Source of the DNA: Mesomycoplasma hyopneumoniae J | GTDB taxonomy: Bacteria; Bacillota_I; Bacilli_A; Mycoplasmatales; Metamycoplasmataceae | Length of the DNA stretch: 64,000 nt | NCBI RefSeq assembly: GCF_000008205.1 | Contig: NC_007295.1 | Span: 806,001 to 870,000 of the forward strand | Direction of reading: 5' to 3' | Shown: positions 11,147 to 21,469 of the stretch, in pieces | Layout of the letters: each line of letters begins with the position of its first letter | Numbering within the stretch: the first letter of the stretch is position 1 | The notes under the pieces: model-generated | What the model was told of the DNA's origin: nothing | The model's input: only the letters and a program-made list of their open reading frames with translations | Database searches by the model: none | Program-made: the position numbers and the translations under genes

Positions 11147-11206
11147 ATGGTGACAAATGAAAAAACTGTTATTATAATAATTATAACAACAAACGGCGGA
11201 AAATAA
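11147..11206 (+). CDS. 19-residue Ile/Thr-rich peptide, cassette A
   Basis: The short frame MVTNEKTVIIIIITTNGGK starts at an ATG eight bases after AAAGGAG, one of the best ribosome sites in the window, and follows tandem TATAAT boxes. It has five consecutive Ile codons and then two Thr codons. It precedes two half ABC transporter genes, and cassette B has a 20-codon ORF in the same place. It may be exported cargo (signal or bacteriocin-like), or a regulatory leader peptide similar in composition to attenuator leaders such as thrL. I do not recognise a family. Confidence 0.55.
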   Translation: MVTNEKTVIIIIITTNGGK

Positions 11207-11370
11207 GGTTAATTAATAATTCACACACACAATCACCCTTTTGTTGTTCATTATAATTTATATTTATTAATTGCTAAAAACAAATAAATATATAATTTTT
11301 CCCAATAAAAGTCATAAAATATGCAAATTTTAAAAAAAACTAAATTTTCAAAACAACTACAAACAGAAGA

Positions 11371-11412
11371 ATTTTCTAATATAAAAATTATATAATTTTT
11401 ATATTAGAAAAT
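11371..11412. repeat. 42-bp perfect palindrome before the cassette A transporters
   Basis: Two 21-base arms (11371-11391 and 11392-11412) are exact reverse complements with no spacer. In RNA this gives a strong hairpin between the small ORF and the first transporter gene. There is no long U-run directly after it, so it may act as an mRNA processing/stability element or protein-binding site instead of a simple terminator. Confidence 0.7.
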
Positions 11413-11474
11413 AGTTTCTTAATTTTATTTTTATATTTTTATGAATTTTTTTAACCTTAATATAAAGAAAAATA

Positions 11475-13085
11475 ATGAAATTATTTCAAAATACTATTCA
11501 AATTTTAAAACAAGATAAAAAAAATAATTTCATAATTTTTTTACTACAAATTATTTTTTTGACTCTCTTAAATTTACACTTTTATTCCTACTCTTTTATC
11601 CTTGGCTTTGTCAAAAAAAAGGTGCCAATTCAAGACAAAAATTTTATTTTGTGACTTTTAATTAGCAGCCTTTCTTTTGTTTTTTTTATTATTTTTAAAC
11701 TTATCTATGTTTATCACTCAAATAAGACCACCTTTAAAATTTTTAAAAAAAACACCAATAGATTATCAGAAAATATAAGAAAAAAAACATACGAAGAAAT
11801 ATTAAAAAATAAGGAAACTTATATATCTTTTTACAATCTGAATTTAGATCTTACAAATTCGCTTAGTATGACAATTTATAGCCATTTATTTAAGGGTGTT
11901 ATTTATATTATCTCCAGCACTATATTTATTTTTTTACTAAGCACTAAATCTTGAATTTTAATTTTACACTCGACACTTGGTGCCACCATAAGTGTGATTT
12001 TATTATTTAAATTTTCACCGTTAATTACAAAATTACAAAATAAAATCCAACAACTTTTTCAAAGTTATGCCGGAAAACAAATTAAATTATTCGGGTTATT
12101 TAATTTGTTTTACTTTTTCAATAAAAGAAATGTTTTTACTAAATATCTTAAATCACAATTATTGGAAAAATATTCCCGCGAATTTGGTCTACTGAAAAAT
12201 TTTCAATATAAAACTTTTTTACTTAATTCCGGTTTTTTATTTTTTGTTCTTAGTAATTCTATAACTTTGTCGATTTTAACATATTATAAAACATTCGATG
12301 TTACCTTATTTATTTCCTTGTTTAGTATGAATTTGGTAATGGTAACAGGATTTTCAAGTTTTTTCACCTATTTATTAACAGCACAAGCATTAAATCCATA
12401 TGTTAATAAAATTTTCGAGAAAATAGATACTAAAAATGAAAAAAAAATAGTTTTGCAAGAATTAATTTCAGAAATAAATTTACAAAATTTAAATTTTAGT
12501 TACAGCCCCGAAACCCGCGTTTTTTCAAATTTAAACCTAAGTTTTGAAAAAAACAAAAAATATGCGATAATTTCACCTTCAGGAAAAGGGAAATCATCAC
12601 TTTTAAAGTTAATTTCCGGAGTTTTAACTAATTATGAAGGTAAAATTTTAATTAATAATTCAATTGAATATAAGGAATTAGAACCAAAACAGTTAAGAAA
12701 ACATATTGCACTAACAACAAATGAAAACATAATTTTCGAAGACACTTTGGCAAACAACATAACTTTATGAGATAAAAATCCCGATTTAGATTTGCTAAAT
12801 TCTTTAATAAAAAAGTATAAAATTGATAATTTTTCAAAACCAGAAACTGAAATTAGCTCAAAAAATTTATCTGAGGGCGAAAAACAAAAAGTTGCATTGG
12901 CCAGATTAGAGTACAAAAATTTAGATATTTGATGTTTAGATGAAGCTCTTGATAACATTTTCAAGGAAGATGCTTTTGAAATTTACAGTGATTTACTTTC
13001 AAAACCGAATAAAACAATTTTTATCGCAAGTCACCACATTCCTGAAAAAATAAAACCGATGTTTGACCAAATAATTGAAATTTAA
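11475..13085 (+). CDS. ABC half-transporter (membrane plus ATPase), cassette A subunit 1
   Basis: A 536-residue type IV exporter half. The first ~330 residues are hydrophobic with about six membrane segments; the ATPase follows with Walker A SPSGKGKS near residue 368, signature LSEGEKQKVALARLEY, Walker B WCLDEALDNI and H-loop SHH. The signature is LSEGE instead of the usual LSGGQ. No C39 peptidase domain is present. Subunit 2 starts 10 bases downstream after AAGGAGG. It is closely similar to the cassette B subunit of identical length, so the cassettes are duplicates or share an ancestor. The substrate is unknown. Confidence 0.85.
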
Positions 13086-13095
13086 GGAGGAATTT

Positions 13096-14709
13096 ATGGT
13101 AAAATCTACAAAACATTTCAAATTTATCCTTTGAAATTGATTATATTTGATTTTTACGATTTTTTTTAAAATTTATCTCATTGTTGCTCCTTATTTTATT
13201 TTTACTTTTATTCTAAATGAAAATTTAACTTTTTTTTGGGTAGCCACAACATCTTTTTTAGGGGTTAGAATTTTTAATATCTTTTTAGATTTTATGAATC
13301 AAGCATATTTTAAAGGGTTTTTGATCTTTCATAAGATGAAACTTGCCGAAAAAATAACAAATTTTTTGGAAAAAACGACTTACAAAAAATATAACGAAAA
13401 TTCAAGTGGGTTTTACTATTCGGAAATTGAAAATACAATAGAAAAAAGCGTTTCACAATTTTATGCAAATTTATTGTCCTTTTTGCAAACTCTTTCCATA
13501 ATTTTGATGACTTTAGGTTTATTTTTTTATATAAACTGGATTTTAGCGTTAATTATTGTCGGTGTTATAACCTTTTTTGTAATTACAACTTCTTTACTAT
13601 CTAAAAAATTAACCAAACTTCAATCCGCAAAATTGCAAGCAATTTCGGATTTTAACAATTCTTTAAGCACTTATCTTTTAACTTTGCCGCAATTAAAAAC
13701 CTTAAATTCTGATGATAAATTCGAATTTATAATTAATAAAAGAAACAAGAAAAATTGAATAACTAGAGAAAAATATGGTATATTTTCCGACTTAATTTCA
13801 TTTTTTAATGAATATTCCAATAATTTTTTCTCCGCAATAATCACAATTGGAATTGCATTTTGGACACTTTATTATAAAAATAATAATAGCTCTGAAATTG
13901 TTTTTGCAAATATATCTTTAATTGTTTTAGTGCAATTATCGTTTAGTGAGTTTTTTGCAAATGCAAAAACACTTTTTAATAACTACCCAGCAATAATTTC
14001 GGGATGAAAAAATATTAAAAATTTTGAGCAAAAAAACAAACTTAAAGTTGAAAATTTAGAAGAAAATTTACAAAATTTAGAAGGAGAAATTTCTTCAATT
14101 TTAATTGAGAATTTAAACTTTTATCTACCCGATAGAAAATTGTTTAATAACCTAACTTTTAAAATTGAAAAAGGGAAAAAATACATAATTCAAGGAGTAA
14201 ATGGTTCTGGAAAATCTACCTTAGCCCGAATTTTATTAGGAGTTGAAAAAGAATTTCAAGGGAAAATAATAGTGAATAATCATTTTGATATCAAAGATCT
14301 TTCCCCTTTTTCTTTAAATAATCACATTAATTATGTCTATAATAACCCAGGTATTATTTACGGAACTATTTTAGAAAATATTTCGCTGCTAGAGCCTGAA
14401 AAAAATAAGAATCCAAAAGAAATTTTAGAAAATATAAACCTTCAAAATTTTAGTTTACAGGATTCTCTAGACGAAAATAATAGCTTATCAACAGGTCAAA
14501 TCCAAAAAATTCACCTCGCACGCTCGCTTTATTCTCCAAAAGAAATTCTCATAATTGACGAGGGGCTTTCGAATTTAGATAAAGAAAATTATGATAAAAT
14601 TCTACTTAAATTACTTGAAAATAAGGATTTAACAATAATTTTGATAACTCATCATTTAAATAATGAAAATCTAAATCTTTTTGATCAAGTTATTAACCTA
14701 AATGTTTAA
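13096..14709 (+). CDS. ABC half-transporter, cassette A subunit 2
   Basis: A 537-residue exporter half with six predicted membrane segments, then an ATPase with Walker A VNGSGKST, signature LSTGQIQKIHLARSLY, Walker B ILIIDEGLSNLD and a THH switch. Both halves keep the Walker B glutamate, so both ATP sites may be active in a heterodimer. AAGGAGG lies a few bases before the ATG and overlaps the stop of subunit 1, indicating coupled translation. The ATPase part is much closer to its cassette B counterpart than to subunit 1. Confidence 0.85.
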
Positions 14710-14975
14710 AATTACATATAATTTTAGTTCAAAAGGCTTTAAAAATGAAAAAGCGGTTTTTATTTTTTTATATTAAAATGTTACTTAGATTTTACTCAAA
14801 AAATTTGGTGGTAAATTTTAAATTACATAATTGCAAATTAACTTTAAACTTCGTTGTGTTCTTTGAGTTTTTTGACAAATTTATTTCTTAAATTCTTTAA
14901 AAAATACCAAAAAAAATAAAAAAACGTAATAAATTAAAATTAATTACATTTTAAAAAAATTTTATATAATATTTT
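14710..14975. other. AT-rich spacer, no gene seen
   Basis: Between cassette A and the transposase remnant. I see no convincing ORF, RNA gene or strong hairpin; it may be decayed insertion-sequence DNA. Confidence 0.5.
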
Positions 14976-15277
14976 TTCCTGTATTTTTAAGAATAGATGA
15001 GCATATCCTAGCTCATACATTTTTGTGCTTTATCTCATTAGTTATTTTAAAAACTATAATTTTTAAAATCAACAAACATATTAGTGATAACAAGTTATTT
15101 GCAAACAGTCAATTAACTGAAGTTGGTTTAGTAACGATGTTGCAAAAATTAAGGCAAAGGGTTGAATTTAACACTTTAGATCAGCAAATGATATTTAAAA
15201 ATCGCGATGGTGTTCCTAGTGATCCCAATATTTGAAATAGGTATGATTTCTACTTTAATATCTTAATAAATCAGTAA
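14976..15277 (+). pseudogene. C-terminal remnant of an IS4/IS1634-type transposase
   Basis: The frame reads PVFLRIDEHILAHTFLCFIS and then a hydrophobic helix VILKTI, with the end QLTEVGLVTMLQKLRQRV, one TGA Trp and a TAA at 15275-15277. The motif R-x-x-E-H-I-x-x-H-x-x-x-CFI is typical of the end of IS1634-like mycoplasma transposases. The catalytic DDE part is missing upstream, so this is a dead fragment. The sequence at about 15345-15375 (AAAGTGGGAAACTCGGGTG) is GC-richer than its surroundings and may be the old element end. Confidence 0.7.
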
Positions 15278-15371
15278 AAAAATAGGTAATTAACTTTTGG
15301 CAAAAAACTTAAAAAAGCGCGGAAAACCGGACACTTTTTTAAAATTATCTCATCAAAGTGGGAAACTCGGG

Positions 15372-15397
15372 TGAAATTCGATTAATTTCATTTTTTT
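15372..15397 (+). terminator. Rho-independent terminator
   Basis: TGAAATT (15372-15378) pairs with AATTTCA (15384-15390), followed by seven T. It lies after the transposase remnant and before the converging type IIG gene. Confidence 0.6.
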
Positions 15398-15449
15398 AGT
15401 ATCTTCATAAATATAAACTAAGAAAAATTAACATTAATATATTACAAAT

Positions 15450-17813
15450 TTATTCATAGTAAAGCTTATTTTTTAAATCTAAATTAGAAATAAAGTCATT
15501 CATATATTCAGTATGAATTTGATTATTTTGATCTATCGGTAATTTTATTTGAATAGAAGGAATTTGATTTTTTTGTACTCTTCCATGCCCAATAGATTTG
15601 AATAATCTTTCACTAATAACAATGGCTAAATAGAATTTAGATAAAGGAAATTGATTAAAAATATTTCTATATTTTTCTTTTAAATCACAAATATTTACAA
15701 AAGAGGTAGCGCCAAATTTAAAATCACAATAATAAGTTTTACCTCCGCCGCCGTCACCTCCATTAATAATACAGAATTTATCTTGAAAAACTTCTTCTAC
15801 TAAATGATTTTCTAGTAAACCACCAACTCCATTATTATCTTTTTTAGCAATTATAATTGGTATTCCTTTTTCAAATTTATTTTCTAATTTTCTATCTATA
15901 GATTGCCTTTGTTTTCCTTTAGAAATAAAATCTAAAATTTTATCAATAGCAAAAAATTTAAATTTTATATTTTTGTACTTAGATAAATTTTTTTTCTTTA
16001 AAATTACTTGATTTTCTATTCCAGAGAGTACTTTACTTGCAAAATTTTCTTTCATATACTTTTTAAAAACAGATTCTTCAATATCAAAAGTTCTATTAGT
16101 ATTAAATCTTTCAAAAGAAAGTTCTTCATCAAATCTTAAATTACGTTCTAAAGCCTGTAAAGGAGAAAATTGTCCTTTTAAAATTTTTTGTAATTCCTTT
16201 ATTTTTAAAGCAAATTTATCAGTTTTATATCTTCTTTCATTAGCATAAACAAAACCATCATCACTAAAATCTATTAAGAAAATATTTTGTGTATGTTCTT
16301 CAATTTCCTTCTTTTTTGAGGCTAATTTTTGAATTTTCTTAATTTTTTCTTGACTATATTTTTCTAGAACAATAATTGAAGTATTTACTGCTGCATTAGG
16401 TTGAAATACATCTCTTGGTAAAGAAATTATATGACTTACCTTAGCCATCATAAAAATCCTTTTTAAATATTCTACATTTGCTTTAACCCTTCCATTTAAA
16501 GAAGATTTAGGTACAATAGCAGCAATTTTCCCTTTTTCCTTTAAATTTTCAAGAGTCACATAAACAAATTTAAGTTCTGATTCTTTTTGACTAAAAGGAG
16601 GATTCATTAAAACTTTAGAATATTTATCTTTTAAAAGAGGTAATTCTTTAAAACAATCCTTTTGAATTATATTACTACTTCCATCTCCATGTAAAAGCAT
16701 ATTAATTCCAGCTAAAGTAGCATTAAATTCATTTAATTCAATACCTATTAATTTATTATTTTTAATATCTTTACATGCTTGATTAGAATATTGTTCTTCT
16801 TTTTCTTTGCTTAATTTTTTATTTTTAAAAAAAGAATAAACATCTTGAAACATATTCGCCATTGCATTAGTTAAAAATGTACCAGATCCACATGTAGGAT
16901 CTAAAACAACATCATTCATAGCATCTACTTGTATTAAATCATACATCAACTGCGCAATATGATCAGGAGTAAATACTTCACCTTTTTCTTTTGCATCTGC
17001 CGAGTTTCATTTTCTAAACACTTTTAAAAAAGCATTCATTATGTCATGACCTTTATAATTTTTATGACTAATATTTATAAGGTTATAAACATTTGAAATA
17101 AGTTCAACAATATTATTTAACTCAAAAATATCAACAGTTTTAAATGTGCTATTGTATAAATAATTTTGTAAATTTTGAAGCTTAGATTTTAAATTAGTAT
17201 TATTATCAGAATCAGGAATTTGATCAATAGAAGCATTTTTAATACTATCTAATAAAGCAGAAGTAGAATTTCTGTTAAACTCTATGCTTTTTTTTGTATT
17301 GCTATATTTGTAAGCTAACATAACTATACCAATAAATGGAACAGTCATTTGTTTATCAATTTTAGCTTCTCTAAAAGCATTTGCTAGTTGTTTTGCAAAT
17401 CGATTTATTAACTCTTCATTATTTTCTTTAGAATTTTTAAAGTATTTTTCTTTGTAATATGTATGGTTTTGAAGTTCTTTTTCTTCATGTAAAAGTTTAA
17501 ATTTACCTTTTTTTCCATTTCTAACATAAACATTTAAATCTTTTCCATTATATTGAAATCCTATAATATCTTGGTGTTTTTCTAATTCCATATAATCAAA
17601 TAATTGATTTTGAAATTTAGCATTCTCTTTTTTTGCATCTAAAATAAAAATAACACCATCATAAAAATAGTATCCATCAGGTTTTGTAGCTTGATAACCA
17701 TTTTTGTCTTTTTTATATAAAGGAACAGATCCATCTGTTTGATTTTTAAGTCCTAAAATGGAGCTGAATTTTTCTACAACTTTGAATTCTGATTTTAACA
17801 TTTTCATCTTCAT
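15450..17813 (-). CDS. Type IIG restriction-modification enzyme (nuclease-methylase-specificity)
   Basis: One frame of up to 787 residues, continuous through a TGA Trp. The N-terminus has a PD-(D/E)xK-like nuclease motif (PD45-46 and DAK59-61) as in HsdR-type domains. The middle is an HsdM-type N6-adenine methylase with [13 protein letters not shown], motif [11 protein letters not shown] from about residue 305 and motif IV NPPF at 404-407. The last ~250 residues look like a target-recognition domain ending [20 protein letters not shown]. Three in-frame ATGs start the gene; the second (17805-17807) has the best spacing from AAAGG. No separate hsdS or hsdR is nearby, so it probably acts alone. 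The target is unknown. Confidence 0.82.
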
Positions 17814-17921
17814 CCTTTACATATTTTTATAATTTTATAATTTTACCAAAATAACAATTATTAATTGATGATTTAATTACTTTTTTTAGTAACTTATTTA
17901 ATAAAATTTTTAAATAGAAAT

Positions 17922-17951
17922 TTGATTGATGAAAAATTAAAGTAGTATAAT
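17922..17951 (+). promoter_or_regulatory. Promoter of cassette B
   Basis: TTGATT (17922-17927), an 18-base spacer and TATAAT (17946-17951), 34 bases before the small ORF. This is one of few promoters here with both boxes recognisable. Confidence 0.5.
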
Positions 17952-17984
17952 ATTCATTGTAGAAGTACAAAATAAAGGAATAAT

Positions 17985-18047
17985 ATGAAAAGAAAAATTA
18001 CAATTACAGAGCACGATGATGGTTCAATTACAATCAAAATAAAATAA
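17985..18047 (+). CDS. 20-residue Ile/Thr-rich peptide, cassette B
   Basis: The short frame MKRKITITEHDDGSITIKIK begins five bases after AAAGGA and ends in TAA. It is rich in alternating Ile/Thr/Lys, a pattern that favours a beta strand. Position, length and the downstream hairpin and transporter pair match cassette A, although the peptides align only loosely. Cargo of the exporter and a cis-acting leader peptide are both possible. No family is recognised. Confidence 0.55.
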   Translation: MKRKITITEHDDGSITIKIK

Positions 18048-18079
18048 TTACATATAAATACTTATAAACTTCTATATTA

Positions 18080-18106
18080 AAAAAATAACTTAATTGTTAT
18101 TTTTTT
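18080..18106 (+). terminator. Hairpin with T-run between small ORF and ABC genes, cassette B
   Basis: AAAAAATAAC (18080-18089) pairs with GTTATTTTTT (18096-18105) across a six-base loop. It starts 33 bases after the small ORF stop and 41 before the transporter start, a spacing compatible with attenuation or with partial termination that gives more peptide mRNA than transporter mRNA. Confidence 0.65.
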
Positions 18107-18146
18107 AATATTAATTTATTTATAAAATCAAAGCATTCAGGAAATT

Positions 18147-19757
18147 ATGAAACTTTTTAGTATCATAAACTATTTTGTTAATTTAAATAAACCATCTAAT
18201 ATTTTTATTTTTTTTCTTAAGTTTTTATTGTATTCTTTTTTAAATCTTCATTTATTTACGTATTCTTATTTAATAAAATTTATAAAAAACCAAATAGAAA
18301 TTCAAAATCCAGAATTTATAACTTGAATTTGTACTTCAGCTGGATCTTTTGCTTTGTTTTTTATCATTGAATTAATATTAATTTTTAAAACAAATAATGT
18401 TTTATACAATAGCAAAAGAAAAAATATTAATTTTTTAACTAACAAAATTGCAAAAGAATCTTATGATTATATTTTAGAAAACAAAACTTCATATATTTCT
18501 AAGTACAATGTAAATTTATCAGTTGCTTTTTCAATGAATGAATTAATTTATTCTATTCTTTTTTCATCAATTTTTAATATTCCTATTACTATTTTATTTT
18601 TGTTTTTGACAGAAGTAAATATTTGAATAATTATTTTACATTGCGCTGTTGCTTTGATTATTTCTATTATTATATTAATAAAGTTTTCTTCAGTTTTAAA
18701 CAAATTACAAGAAAAATTGGAAAAAATATTAAGTTTAAATGCAAAAAAACAAATCAAATTTTTTAGTTTATTCAAACTATTTTACTTTTTCAATAAAAGA
18801 AAAATTTTTAAAACCTTCTTAAAAAATCAAGTTTTAGATAAATATACAAAAGAATTTAAATTACTTAAACAGTTTTATTACAATCAATATTTTTTGGAAA
18901 TTATTTTTTCAGTTTTCTTATTTAGTTCATTAATTACTTTATCAGTTCTAACATATACTAAAACATTTCCTTGAGAATCCTTTATTAGTTTATTTTCTTT
19001 AACTACTAGTTTTATTTTTTCAATTTCTTCAGTTTTTTCTTTTACTTTAATCTTTAAAACTCTTACACCTTATTTAGAAATTTTTATTACTCCACAAGAA
19101 GTAAATTCTTCTACAAAAATAGAATTAAATGAGGAAATAAAAAGCATTTCAATTAAAAATTTAAATTTTAAGTACAATGAAAATGAAATGGTTTTTCAAA
19201 ATTTAAACCTGGAATTTTTAACAACGAAAAAATATGGAATAATATCACCTTCAGGAAGAGGAAAATCCACACTTTTGAAATTAATTTCTGGTTTAATCAC
19301 TAATTATGAAGGTCAAATACTAATAAACAAAAAATTAGAATACAAAAGTATTTCAGATGAAAGTTTAAGAAAAAATATAGCTTTACTTACAAATGAAAAT
19401 GTTATTTTTCAAGATACTTTAGAGAATAATATAAGTTTGTGAGATAAGAATTTAAACAAAAAAAAATTAGAATTTTTGGTTAATAAATATGGAATTTTAG
19501 AATTTTCAGATTTAAATAAAGAAATAAATAATTCTGTTTTATCTGAAGGTGAAAAACAGAAAATTGCACTTGCAAGATTAGAATACCAAGATTTAAATAT
19601 TATTTGTTTGGATGAAGCATTTGATAATATATATAAAGATGATGTTTTAAAAATTTATAAAGATTTTTTATCACAGAAAAATAAAACAGTTTTTATCGTA
19701 AGCCATCATATTCCAAAAGAAATTAAGCATTTATTTGATGAAATTATTGAATTGTAG
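18147..19757 (+). CDS. ABC half-transporter, cassette B subunit 1
   Basis: A 536-residue exporter half, the same length as cassette A subunit 1 and clearly homologous along its length (shared KLFYFFNKRK and SPSG-GKS segments). Membrane helices fill the first ~330 residues; the ATPase has Walker A SPSGRGKST, signature LSEGEKQKIALARLEY, Walker B IICLDEAFDNI and H-loop SHH. The LSEGE signature is shared with cassette A. Base composition looks more AT-rich than cassette A, suggesting separate arrival or longer drift. TGA Trp codons are read through. Confidence 0.85.
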
Positions 19758-19765
19758 AAAAAGCA

Positions 19766-21382
19766 ATGAACCAACCACCAAGACATTTTTGATTTATTAT
19801 TTGAAACTGAATTAATGTAACATTTACTATTGCTTTTAATGTTTTTAGTATTATTTCACCTTATTTTATTTTTTATTCTATTATCAATGAAAATTGGTTT
19901 TTTCTTTTGTTTTGAAGTATATCTTACCTTTTAACTTCATTAATTTTAAGATTTTTTGAAATAATAAATACTGGTTATTTTAAAGGTTTTTTAATTCATC
20001 ATAAAATGAAGCTTTTTAAGCAATTCCAGTCTTTCTTACTAAAAGCAACATTTAAACAGTATAATGAAAAATCACCTGGTTATTACTATTCACAAATAAA
20101 CAATACCACCGAGACTATTATTTCTACTTTTTATTCTGAATTGTTTAAAATTATCAAAATTATTTCTATTATTGGAATAACTTTAGGAATTATATTTTAC
20201 TTTTCTTGAATCTTAGGTTTAGTTACTATTTTAATATTATCAATTTTCTTTTTATATACATTATTTTTATCCAAAAAATTAAGTGCTTTATTGGATACAA
20301 AATTGAAAAAACAATCAGAATTTAATTCGTCTTTAAGTGATTTTTTAAAAAATTTACCAACTTTATACGTTTTAAATAAAACTAATAAATTAGAAGATGT
20401 TATAGATATAAGATATCAAAGTCTTTTAACATACGAGAAAAAATATTCAAAATTATCAACTTTTATTTCTTTTGTAAATAAGAATACAAGCAAATTATTT
20501 TCGTTTTTATTTACTATATCGATAGTTGTATTTTCTCTTTGAGATTCTCATAACAATATAGATAATGAAGTAATATTTGCAAATATTTCTTTAGTAGGTT
20601 TAGTACAACTATGTTTTGATTCTTTCTTTTCCAACATAGAAGAACTTTTTGATTCATTTCCTAATTTAATAGCAAGTTGAAAAAATATTAAGTCTTTCAA
20701 ACAAGATCTTGTATTTAAAGTAGAAAATTCTGAAAATCAATTACAAGATTTAGATGGAACTTTTTCTTTAATTAGTATTAAAAATTTAAACTATAAATTG
20801 GAAGATAGAGTTTTATTTAATAATTTAAATTTAGAAGTTCAAAAAGGTAAAAAATATTTACTAAAAGGAGCTAACGGGTCTGGAAAGTCCACATTTTCAA
20901 GGATTTTATTAGGCATTGAGAAGGAATTTGAAGGTCAAATTTTAATAAATAACAAATACGATATAAAAAAAATAAATCCTGATTCTATAAATAACCATAT
21001 TAATTATGTATACAACAATTCAGACTTAATTAATGCATCAACTCTAGAAAATATTTCGCTTTTGGAACCGAAAACAAAAGATGAGATTAGGCCGTTATTA
21101 GAAAAGGTAAATTTTGAAAACCTTGATTTAGACAAGAAAATTGATTCTGATGTTGATAATTTTTCCACTGGGCAAATCCAAAAAATCCACCTTGCACGCT
21201 CACTTTATTCTCCAAAAGAAATTTTAATAATTGACGAAGGTCTTTCAAACTTAGACAAAGAAAGTTATGTAAAAATCATATCTGAACTTATTGCGGATAA
21301 AAATTTAACATTAATTTTCATTACCCATCACTTTGATTCAGAAGTTTTTGCTGAATTTGATCAGGTAGTTTCACTAGATTAA
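19766..21382 (+). CDS. ABC half-transporter, cassette B subunit 2
   Basis: A 538-residue exporter half homologous to cassette A subunit 2. Walker A is ANGSGKST, the signature FSTGQIQKIHLARSLY, Walker B ILIIDEGLSNLD. Nucleotide similarity to cassette A is highest over the signature-Walker B region (near 21170-21260 versus 14490-14580), which may reflect gene conversion. It begins eight bases after the stop of subunit 1, so the two are translated together and probably form a heterodimer. Confidence 0.85.
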
Positions 21383-21469
21383 GAAAAAAAAGAAAAATTA
21401 TTAAAAAATAATAAAAATAATGCTTTTTTCCTAATTTTTTCCTTTTTTTAGTAATTTGGTTAATTTTTC

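Noticed and set aside
11147..11206. Double-glycine leader of a class II bacteriocin in peptide A (NGG near its end)
   Set aside because: The GG is at the C-terminus with one residue after it, and the transporters have no C39 peptidase domain.
13147..13758. Genes appearing split into several short ORFs (also in rpoB, MIB, MIP, leuS, gdpP and others)
   Set aside because: The splits are all at TGA, which is Trp here; frames join exactly and the protein families are continuous.
15023..15235. Stand-alone small gene
   Set aside because: Its frame extends upstream and downstream as the C-terminal end of an IS1634-like transposase without catalytic domain.
15450..17813. Type I hsdR/hsdM/hsdS operon
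   Set aside because: All parts are in one polypeptide and no translocase (DEAD-box) domain is present, so type IIG fits better.
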